Below, piece after piece: positions 57,939-64,000 of a DNA stretch of 64,000 nucleotides. Source of the DNA: Capsulimonas corticalis (GTDB taxonomy: Bacteria; Armatimonadota; Armatimonadia; Armatimonadales; Capsulimonadaceae); assembly GCF_003574315.2 (NCBI RefSeq), contig NZ_AP025739.1, positions 1,736,001 to 1,800,000 of the forward strand. Direction: 5' to 3'. A program made the position numbers and the translations under genes. The notes under the pieces were generated by a model that saw nothing but the letters and a program-made list of their open reading frames with translations, ran no database searches and was not told the DNA's origin. Position 1 is the stretch's first letter. Each line of letters opens with the position of its first letter.

Positions 57939-58292
57939 TTAGCTTTCGGCCGCATCACCCTTCTTGGACTTCACCGCCTTGACAGCGCTATCCGCCACCG
58001 GCGCGTCGGGCTCGGAAGCGGTTTCGCGCGAAACCGCTGCTTCCGTCTCATCTTCCGTCTTCCCAGCTTCGACGTCAACGATGGACGGCGCCCAGCCGAC
58101 GGGACGCAGTGCGACGTTGCAGCGCGCGCATCGCTCCACATGGGTCTCGTGCTGACACAAAGCGCAGTTCCAGCACGGCGCGCCATTGTTCACGAACGGC
58201 GACGCAACTTGCGCGTCCGCTGGCGTCTCGGCGGCTGTCTCGGTTATCGGGGAAGTTTCCGTGCGGAAATTTGTGGTGTCTTCGGTGGGCAT
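57939..58292 (-). CDS. Small protein with a rubredoxin-like cysteine cluster
   Basis: 117 residues. A central zinc-ribbon-like motif (CWNCALCQHE ... CARCNVAL) is flanked by Thr/Glu/Ala-rich, probably disordered tails. The tail near residue 90 contains VSRETA, encoded by a parS-like palindrome (58017-58038); the N-terminal end spans a second dyad (58255-58270). The family is not recognised; it sits within the connector genes. Confidence 0.5.
   Translation of the reverse strand: MPTEDTTNFRTETSPITETAAETPADAQVASPFVNNGAPCWNCALCQHETHVERCARCNVALRPVGWAPSIVDVEAGKTEDETEAAVSRETASEPDAPVADSAVKAVKSKKGDAAES
58017..58038. repeat. parS-like palindrome, copy C (inside a gene)
   Basis: A perfect 22-bp palindrome with core GGTTTCGCGCGAAACC, flanked by AGC/GCT. 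It lies in the coding frame of the 57939-58292 gene, where it reads Val-Ser-Arg-Glu-Thr. Confidence 0.9.
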
Positions 58293-58301
58293 TGGTGGTT
58301 C

Positions 58302-58736
58302 CTATTCCTGGTCTGGCGGCGCATAATCGGTGCGCAGTCCGGTAGTGGGATCGGCGGTCGCGCTGTCTGGCTGAGGCGCGCGGTAGCAGACCAAGCCGTA
58401 GACGCTGGTCACGCCTTGCTTTCGCTGCCGCAGCACACGCAAAATCGTATAATTGTCACCGTCCCATGTGACTGCCTGCTGTTCCCGTGGCTCGCCGCTT
58501 AGCGCGAGCGCGGCCACTTCGACCATCTGCAAGTCCGCGTTTGCTGCATTTACCGATCCTTCCGGCAGATACTGCGGCGCGGAGCTTGGGGAAATAGGAT
58601 CCACGGTCGCGCGCAGTGGCGTCGTTGCGCCGACGACCGTGGATTGTCCGTTCACCACGACCGGATCACCCATCTTTTGGATGTGTTGGAGTTTCTGTTT
58701 GGCGACGCTATTGCCGATACCATTGGTAACGATCAT
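58302..58736 (-). CDS. Head-tail completion-like phage protein
   Basis: 144 residues, beta-rich (QAVTWDGDNYTILRVLRQRKQGVTSVYGLVCYR), small and without membrane segment. The pattern of a short beta-barrel with a conserved loop resembles head-tail joining proteins of the gpII/gp16 kind, but only by eye. It lies between the connector-like gene and the cysteine-cluster gene. Confidence 0.5.
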   Translation of the reverse strand: MIVTNGIGNSVAKQKLQHIQKMGDPVVVNGQSTVVGATTPLRATVDPISPSSAPQYLPEGSVNAANADLQMVEVAALALSGEPREQQAVTWDGDNYTILRVLRQRKQGVTSVYGLVCYRAPQPDSATADPTTGLRTDYAPPDQE

Positions 58737-58766
58737 GGATTTAAACTCTCTTGAAGTGCTGCGTGA

Positions 58767-59411
58767 TTAAAACTCCGAGCGGCGATAATCCTCGGCTGTC
58801 GTCTCGAACTTCAGCTTCCATTGCTCGGCCTGGGCGGAGAGCGGACTGACGCTGCCAGAGGCGTACGTGACATCGTCGACCTTCGCCACACCGTTCGTGA
58901 TCGAGAACTCGACTTCTGGTTTCGACTCGTAAGCCGCCTTCTGGAGGATCGCCTGCCAGGCGTCTTCGGGAACCTGCGCGCAGTACCCCCAACGTCCCAT
59001 CACATGAATACACTGTGGCGGTCCCATGATCGGCGTGAAGAATTCGATCTCCTGGAACGGTTCGCCCTGAAGATCCGCATTGTCCGGGCGCATCCAGAAC
59101 TGGATCCCCTGCGTGTAGTTCTGGCCGTTCATGATCAGCGAGTCGAGCGAGATCAATCCGCCGCGAAGATCGAGCACGCGGCCGCCGCCCCGGATCCCCC
59201 CCAGCGCCGCCTGATGCTGCCGAGGCCCAGGCGGATCGAAGACGCGCGTGGACGAAGCGCCGGCCAGGAACGGGAACCAGCGGGTCTTCTTCTCCCACTC
59301 CCGGATCGCAGAGTCGATCTTCTGCCCCGCGTTGAATTTGGGGGAGAGCTCGACGCCAGCGCTCGCATAGAGTTCCACCAGGTCGAAGCCCGTGGGGTAC
59401 GCGTCGTACAT
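58767..59411 (-). CDS. Head-tail connector-like protein
   Basis: 214 residues. An N-terminal helical part (FDLVELYASAGVELSPKFNAG, then IDSAIREWEKKTRWFPF) is typical of gp6-type adaptor proteins, followed by a beta region (GQNYTQGIQFW, QEIEFFTPIMGPPQ). The start overlaps the stop of the upstream gene by 1 bp. Its place after capsid genes supports an adaptor role. Confidence 0.55.
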   Translation of the reverse strand: MYDAYPTGFDLVELYASAGVELSPKFNAGQKIDSAIREWEKKTRWFPFLAGASSTRVFDPPGPRQHQAALGGIRGGGRVLDLRGGLISLDSLIMNGQNYTQGIQFWMRPDNADLQGEPFQEIEFFTPIMGPPQCIHVMGRWGYCAQVPEDAWQAILQKAAYESKPEVEFSITNGVAKVDDVTYASGSVSPLSAQAEQWKLKFETTAEDYRRSEF

Positions 59412-60268
59412 TAATTCGTCTCCGTCGACGTCGCGGCGTTGCTATAGGTCTGCGCCGACTTATTGGCTTTCGGACCTCTGATCGCCTTATCCGACTCCGG
59501 TGCCATCGCCTTGCCATCGGTTTCGCGCGAAACCGGTAAGGCGTCTTTGGTTTCGATGTCCACGGGCGTCTCCTTTTGCTCGGCAGTCTCCGAACCTGTC
59601 GGCGGAACTTCACCTGTGGATGCTTCCTCAGGAGCAGCCTTTGTGAAAGACAGGAATTCCGCCGGAACTTGGATCTTGCCGGCGTCAAGCTCGGCAGTGA
59701 GGATCCGTTTATACGGCGAGGATCCTTCCAGGGGTGGGCCGATCATTGCGTTCTCTTCCGTACTGTAAGCGCCAACCAAGCAGGTATCACCGTCTTCGCC
59801 AGGCGCAAGCACGATGTAAACTTTCGTCGGCAGCGGCGCTTCTACGGGCACAACAGCAACGGGCGCATCATGCGTGACCACCACCGGAACTTCACACGCG
59901 CCGGTCGCTTTCCCATCTGGAAGCGCCGTATTGAGCGGGATCGTTACAACCTGATCCAGGATCTCGCGCGCCGCGACCGCCGCGTCATCTGGATCCAGGA
60001 AGGCGCCGACGATGCGGACATGATCGTTCTCATTGGCCGCGCCGATCACGATCGTCACCTCGGTCGGCTCATGATATCCATGGAAGCCTTCGGCGTCCTG
60101 GCGCTCTTCTTCGATCTCCTGCCGGGGATCTTCGTAAATGCCATACTTCTTCGCCAGGGCGTCGGAGATTTCGCAGCCGGCTCCGACCAGCAGTTGATTG
60201 GCGTCGGGGTGGCTTGCCTCGACGACCTGGTTGTCTTGTGTGAGATAGAGTCTGCGCTTCGAAATCAT
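59411..60268 (-). CDS. Hypothetical phage protein with an acidic Ala/Thr-rich tail
   Basis: 285 residues. The N-terminal 130 residues are mixed alpha/beta (VVEASHPDANQLLVGAGCEIS); the C-terminal 80 are low in hydrophobic residues and probably disordered. LPVSRETDG in the tail is encoded by a parS-like palindrome (59518-59535). The gene stands between the decoration-like protein and connector genes. The role is unknown. Confidence 0.55.
   Translation of the reverse strand: MISKRRLYLTQDNQVVEASHPDANQLLVGAGCEISDALAKKYGIYEDPRQEIEEERQDAEGFHGYHEPTEVTIVIGAANENDHVRIVGAFLDPDDAAVAAREILDQVVTIPLNTALPDGKATGACEVPVVVTHDAPVAVVPVEAPLPTKVYIVLAPGEDGDTCLVGAYSTEENAMIGPPLEGSSPYKRILTAELDAGKIQVPAEFLSFTKAAPEEASTGEVPPTGSETAEQKETPVDIETKDALPVSRETDGKAMAPESDKAIRGPKANKSAQTYSNAATSTETN
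59518..59535. repeat. parS-like palindrome, copy D (inside a gene)
   Basis: CGGTTTCGCGCGAAACCG, a perfect 18-bp palindrome in the coding frame of the 59411-60268 gene, again reading Val-Ser-Arg-Glu-Thr. Confidence 0.9.
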
Positions 60269-60356
60269 CCGTCGTCTCCTTGGGCGGTATTAGCCTGGGG
60301 CAACGCCCAAGGCAGTATCAGGCCGGCTGCACCGAGCCAGCAGACTGGGTCAGGGA

Positions 60357-60863
60357 TTAGGTCTGCAATCCGACCTTGGTCCAGGTCGGCTTCGCGGCGG
60401 TGCCCGTGTTAATGTAGGCGATCGCATTCGTGGTGTCCGTCAGCGATGCGCCGGGGAGCGAGCCGCGCGCGGTGCCAGAGACGCCATTTGTCGTGCTCGC
60501 CACCGATACGACGCCGCCAGTGGCGAGCGTGTTATCGACGGAGATCATCGGGACATCCAGGCCGCTGAGCTCGCCGCCGAACGTGCAGACGATCGGAGCG
60601 GTCCCAAGCGGTCCGCCGGTGCAGATGACGTTGCCGGCATTGATGGAGCCGAGCCCCTGGAGGGCCGTTTGCAGCGCGGCCGCGCTCACGTTGAAGGGGA
60701 GCTGAGCCGTCTGTCGGTTGCCATAGGTAAACGGGATGGTTCCGCCCGTCGCGGCTCCGGTGATGGTATGCACTTCGTCGACGCCATTGACGGGAGCGCC
60801 GGCGTTGTAGCGCGGCCCCAGTACGTTCGTCGAAATGTTGTTGCCGGGAGAATTGTTGGCCAT
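60357..60863 (-). CDS. Capsid decoration or head fibre-like protein
   Basis: 168 residues, Gly/Thr/Ala/Asn-rich beta protein. The middle (LPFNVSAAALQTALQGLGSINAGNV ... VCTFGGELSGLDVPMISVD) is a motif that recurs in many phage and surface proteins of unknown structure. It is encoded just after the major capsid protein, where decoration proteins usually lie. Confidence 0.55.
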   Translation of the reverse strand: MANNSPGNNISTNVLGPRYNAGAPVNGVDEVHTITGAATGGTIPFTYGNRQTAQLPFNVSAAALQTALQGLGSINAGNVICTGGPLGTAPIVCTFGGELSGLDVPMISVDNTLATGGVVSVASTTNGVSGTARGSLPGASLTDTTNAIAYINTGTAAKPTWTKVGLQT

Positions 60864-60961
60864 GCTTATTCCTCACCGCTCGCTGCGGACCGACAGGCCA
60901 GCAGCGAGCGGATATGCGTATCGAGGTTCAGAGGGTCGGGATTACTGCCCCCCTGTGGCGA

Positions 60962-62215
60962 TTAGAGGCCCTGAGCGACGCAGATCGCCTGCGCGCGGTA
61001 CATCACCCAGGCGGCGCGGATCATCGCGCGGATGGCCAGCTGCCCACGCGCGAAGAAGTCGGCGTGGCTGTCGCTGACGCTGAACTCGATGCCGTTGCGG
61101 AAGATCAGGGAGGTGTACGTGGCGAAGTCCACAACGGGGGCGTTGCCGAGCGTCACGTTGACGTGCTGCGCGACCGGCAGACCGAAGATCGTGTTCGGCC
61201 CCTGCTGGCTCGGATCGCCGTACAGATACTGGCCGGTGGTCGTCTTCAGCAGGCGCACGTTCTGCCAGTCCAGCGGGTTCATCCAGATGCCGGACGGATC
61301 CGCGAAGCCCTGCGTCATAACCTTGACCATCGCTTTATAGATGCAGTCCGGAACGACGTCCGTTCCCTTGTTCTGGGTCAGGATATTCGGCTTGTTCAGC
61401 AGTCCCAGCATGTTGCTGCCGGTTCCGTCGCCGACAACGATCTGGCCGTTGAGGCGCTGCTTGATCATCAGGCCAAGACGATTGTCCACGGTGTCGCGCA
61501 GGCCGCCCACGTCGGCGAGCTGCTCCTCGGTGATGGGGATGAAGACCGGGATCTTGACCACGTTGACCGATCGCTCATCGTATTTCAATGCGGCTTCCGG
61601 GCTCAGCGCCGCTTCCGCCGTCTCTGCGGCGGCGTTCGTATACACCGTCTCTTCCATGTACTTGTATACGGACTGATCGGTCTCGCCGGTGGGGACCAGG
61701 TCGATCAGGGTCGGCTGCGGCTGTGGCGAGTAGACGAGGCGGCCGGACCGGACGGACTGCGGCGCGTAGCCGGCGCCGCTGCTCTGGTTGTCCTGCATGA
61801 CTGTTTTGTAGTCCAACCCGGTGAGCAGCGCCTTGTAATCAGCGCCCTCGATCTCGGACGTCGGGCCCTTGCGGCCGTTGATGCTCTTGTATGCGGCGCT
61901 CTCGATGAACTGCTCGCCGATCGACTTCGAGGAGATCTCGCGCGCGGCGGATTTCGATCCGCCGAACTGGGGGCGAGCGCCGGGCGCGGTCAGGCCCGCG
62001 AGCTCCTGCTCGTTCTTCTGCTCGATCTCGAAGAGGCTCTTTGCCTCCACGTACTTCTCCTGAAGTCCCTTCAGCTCGGTCTCGCGCTGATTGACCTCGA
62101 CGATCTGTTCGGTCGTCAGTTTCAGCTCGCCGTCGACTTTGTTTTTGCTGAAGAAGTCCTTCATCTCTTCGCGCTTCGCGTGAAGGTCGCGCGCCAGCGC
62201 TTTCATATCTGCCAT
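60962..62215 (-). CDS. Major capsid protein (HK97 fold)
   Basis: 417 residues. The N-terminal 90 residues are a charged coiled-coil delta-like scaffold region (ALARDLHAKREEMKDFFSKN ... SLFEIEQKNEQELAG), followed by the HK97 body with typical strands (VVKIPVFIPITEEQLAD, GLMIKQRLNGQIVVGDGTG, WMNPLDWQNVRLLKTTTGQYL, IFGLPVAQHVNVTLGNAPV). The ATG at 62215 with GGAG upstream was chosen; the frame continues to 62374 inside the protease gene. The prohead protease probably removes the delta region. Confidence 0.92.
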   Translation of the reverse strand: MADMKALARDLHAKREEMKDFFSKNKVDGELKLTTEQIVEVNQRETELKGLQEKYVEAKSLFEIEQKNEQELAGLTAPGARPQFGGSKSAAREISSKSIGEQFIESAAYKSINGRKGPTSEIEGADYKALLTGLDYKTVMQDNQSSGAGYAPQSVRSGRLVYSPQPQPTLIDLVPTGETDQSVYKYMEETVYTNAAAETAEAALSPEAALKYDERSVNVVKIPVFIPITEEQLADVGGLRDTVDNRLGLMIKQRLNGQIVVGDGTGSNMLGLLNKPNILTQNKGTDVVPDCIYKAMVKVMTQGFADPSGIWMNPLDWQNVRLLKTTTGQYLYGDPSQQGPNTIFGLPVAQHVNVTLGNAPVVDFATYTSLIFRNGIEFSVSDSHADFFARGQLAIRAMIRAAWVMYRAQAICVAQGL

Positions 62216-62252
62216 TTGTGCTTGCTCCGTGGGGTGATTGGGGGGAGGGCGT

Positions 62253-63662
62253 CTATTCGACGTCCATAAGGTCCACTTCCAGTTCGAGGAAACGAGCGTA
62301 CGCGCTGTTGGCGATATCCGCAGAGACAAGCTCTTTCCCGGATAAGGTCTCGTTATCAGAGACCTGAGCGCCAACGCCCAGTTCGTCCACAGTGGGGGCT
62401 GGGGCCTTAGCTGCGACGAGCTCGGTCGTATCGTTCGTTTCCGCAGGGGAAGCGGGTGTGGCTCCCAGCAGCTCCTCGACAGTCTTGCAGGCAGACTTCA
62501 TGGACTCCAGGTGGCCGGCGAGTCGACCTTTCGTCGCCTCGCTGAGGTCGCGATCATCCTGTACGCGTAGCGCCTTGATGGCGGCCGTACGATCAGTGAA
62601 CTCCTTCACGGTAGCAAGCACGCGCTCGGAGTGGGTAGTGAGCTTCTCGCCGGCAGGCAGCGATTTGCTCGAAAGTTCAGGGTTGTTGAAATTCAGCTGG
62701 AGGGACTTGGCCGCCGCGATCGCGCTCTCACCCGTCCCGGTCATCAGTGCGCGGTATGTCGCGACGACAAACGTCTTGAACTCATCACACGCCGCTTCCA
62801 GGGTGGAAACTGCATCCTCCACCGGAAGGAGAGTGCGGGTGTATCCGTCCTCATCGTCATAGTCCCAGCTGCCGTAAACGCATCCATAGAAGACCCGGTA
62901 GAACAGCGCGTTCACGAGCGTATCCAGCGCCTCGTAGGTCATGTCGCTTTCAATATACTGACCGAGATACTGCGCCTTGACCTCAATGTCTCCGGCCTTG
63001 ATCGTCTTGCTCTGAAGCTTGAACCATGCGTTGTCAAACTTGAGCGATGCGTTTTCCTGGGGCATATTGTTTTCCTTCAACGCCGGCTGGGACTGCGGCG
63101 CGGGCGTGACGCTCGCCGGCGCCGTCGCGGCGTCGGCAGGCGTGGACTGTGCGCCCGAAGGCGTCTGCTTGACGCCGATCAGCGCCGTTTGGGGATTGCA
63201 GCCGACCAGTACCGGCGACCACTCGTAAAGGTCGATCACGATCAAATCGCGGACCTGGGTTTTGCTGTCGATACTGTCCTTGCGCGTGACGTAGCCGATC
63301 GAGAACTCATCGACTGTCCCGAAGTCGAGATCGCTGAACGCCTCGCGGCCGCGCTGCGTGTTCAGATTGAACTGCCCCTTGACGTAGAGGCCGCCAAGCT
63401 CGGCGAGCTCCGCCGGGAGAAGCGGATCTCCCGGCAGCAGCTCCTTTGCTTCCAGTGTTTTGGCGACGGGGATCATCCAGTCGTGCATCCAGACGCCCTT
63501 GGGGTACTTGCGCTCCAGCGACTGCGTGAACGCGCCGGCCTTAATGCGCTCGCCGGCGGCGTCGACGTTGTCGAACACCGCCACGATCGCCTCCATAATG
63601 CCCTGAGCGCTGTCCAGGGTCTTCACGCCGTATGCCGGCAATGTCTTATAAAGGAGATCCAT
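62253..63662 (-). CDS. HK97-family prohead protease with long C-terminal extension
   Basis: 469 residues; the usual length is about 200. The S78-type protease domain (1-180) has the catalytic His60 in WMHDWMIP and Ser121 in EFSIGYV, plus YEWSPVLVG. A low-complexity linker (about 168-200) is followed by a 270-residue helical region ending EVDLMDVE. The extension may be a scaffold, as in protease-scaffold fusions of some phages. The start is just upstream of the tiny gene's end. Confidence 0.85.
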   Translation of the reverse strand: MDLLYKTLPAYGVKTLDSAQGIMEAIVAVFDNVDAAGERIKAGAFTQSLERKYPKGVWMHDWMIPVAKTLEAKELLPGDPLLPAELAELGGLYVKGQFNLNTQRGREAFSDLDFGTVDEFSIGYVTRKDSIDSKTQVRDLIVIDLYEWSPVLVGCNPQTALIGVKQTPSGAQSTPADAATAPASVTPAPQSQPALKENNMPQENASLKFDNAWFKLQSKTIKAGDIEVKAQYLGQYIESDMTYEALDTLVNALFYRVFYGCVYGSWDYDDEDGYTRTLLPVEDAVSTLEAACDEFKTFVVATYRALMTGTGESAIAAAKSLQLNFNNPELSSKSLPAGEKLTTHSERVLATVKEFTDRTAAIKALRVQDDRDLSEATKGRLAGHLESMKSACKTVEELLGATPASPAETNDTTELVAAKAPAPTVDELGVGAQVSDNETLSGKELVSADIANSAYARFLELEVDLMDVE

Positions 63663-63753
63663 GGGTTATCTTTCGAAAAGTGGGACTGCTCAGCTCGGGC
63701 ATGTCGTCGCCCTCGGCAACGGGCGTCAGCCCATCGCCTTTCACATAGCTCAT
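63646..63753 (-). CDS. Tiny conserved-position ORF between portal and protease
   Basis: 35 codons (MSYVKGDGLTPVAEGDD, then MPELSSPTFRK...). The ATG overlaps the portal stop (ATGA), GGAG is 8 nt upstream, and the end overlaps the protease start, which is good evidence of translational coupling. Nothing is known of its function; it may only couple translation. Confidence 0.4.
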   Translation of the reverse strand: MSYVKGDGLTPVAEGDDMPELSSPTFRKITHGSPL

Positions 63754-64000
63754 GCTGCGTTCTCCAAGGGGGGCTGTTTGGGCAAAGCCGGCGCGACGGG
63801 TTTGGGCGCGCGGATCTTTTGGTTCTCCGGATCGCCGGTCGCTTTGTAGCCCGCCGCCTCGCGCGCTTCGTCGGGAGTGATGAAGGGACCGCCGGCGGCG
63901 TTCTCCAGGCGCTCGAACAGAGCGTTGACGTCGTCCTGAAGCGCGCGAACCTCGCTCAGGTCGAATCCGCAGCGGTATCGTCGATCCGTCTCGAAGTCCG
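63750..64000 (-). CDS. Portal protein, C-terminal end (partial)
   Basis: Only the last 83 or so residues are in the window. The reading FERLENAAGGPFITPDEARE, then AAGYKATGDPENQ is the typical end of HK97/SPP1-like portal proteins, where a long helix and the (I/F)TPxEAR motif precede a Pro-rich tail. The gene continues past 64000. The order portal, protease, capsid supports it. Confidence 0.75.
   Translation of the reverse strand, partial: DFETDRRYRCGFDLSEVRALQDDVNALFERLENAAGGPFITPDEAREAAGYKATGDPENQKIRAPKPVAPALPKQPPLENAA

Larger units (their letters stand above)
31247..64000 (-). mobile_element. Siphovirus-like prophage, late (structural and lysis) region, right end outside the window
   Basis: Gene order on the minus strand is the classic long-tailed phage order: portal, protease, capsid, connectors, tail completion, tail tube, chaperone with frameshift, tape measure, tail tip and fibres, lysis. 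All genes are closely spaced with good ribosome-binding sites, and two tiny plus-strand genes interrupt them. The left edge is set at the terminator after the sigma-like gene. The control genes at 27.3-31.1 kb and the integrase at 19.46 kb may belong to the same element. No attachment-site pair could be identified. Confidence 0.88.

Noticed and set aside
60914-62269. Plus-strand 451-residue frame
   Set aside because: Antisense to the major capsid gene, whose HK97 signatures are unmistakable.

Overview
The window is bacterial DNA of moderately high GC with two halves. Positions 1 to about 21.5 kb look like ordinary chromosome: secreted polysaccharide-active enzymes with a sugar-type repressor, two tRNA genes, one-carbon metabolism (glyA), undecaprenyl-phosphate-linked glycan priming (WecA/WecB, UppP), a DNA glycosylase and an aldolase. 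TTG starts with good Shine-Dalgarno sequences are frequent. The mix of SASA esterase, GH2 enzyme, GntR/LacI repressor and capsule-type glycan genes would suit an environmental, polysaccharide-degrading bacterium such as an Armatimonadota/Capsulimonas-like organism. That taxonomic guess is inference; no rRNA or phylogenetic marker was tested.

Layout: 85-7035 holds a parvulin, a GH2 enzyme, a sialate O-acetylesterase-family protein and a GntR-LacI repressor, linked by a repeated TAATGG-NN-CCATTA operator. 7197-9247 holds tRNA-Leu(CAG), an NlpC/P60 hydrolase with a long leader, and a RhuM-like/DUF559-like putative nuclease. 9448-12903 is a glyA-wecA-wecB run, followed by a nested inverted repeat, an AI-2E family transporter and uppP. 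15270-19199 holds a HhH-GPD glycosylase with a Gram-positive-type SOS box, a conserved hypothetical protein, an acyltransferase and an aldo-keto reductase. tRNA-Gln(CTG) at 19263-19338 is followed at once by a tyrosine recombinase.

19.4-31.2 kb is an accessory zone. It has the integrase, an aldolase whose terminator was split by an IS3 element, a chemotaxis receptor, a second IS3-type element, an IS630-type element whose transposase carries a frame-neutral tandem expansion, broken gene remnants, and small regulators (XRE and excisionase-like) of phage type.

31.25 kb to the right edge is the structural and lysis part of a siphovirus-like prophage, almost all on the minus strand and therefore read right to left: portal (partial), HK97-type protease, major capsid protein, connectors, tail completion, tail tube, a G/GT-type tail chaperone pair joined by a -1 slippery heptamer, tape measure, a very long set of tail-tip/appendage proteins (Asp-box protein, collagen-like protein, Fn3 protein, GH30-like glycosidase, repeat proteins), then nuclease-like genes, holin, two candidate lysis enzymes and a sigma-factor-like gene at the downstream end. 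Four copies of a parS-like palindrome (core GGTTTCGCGCGAAACC) occur only in this prophage. The other prophage end lies outside the window, so boundaries and att sites are not resolved.
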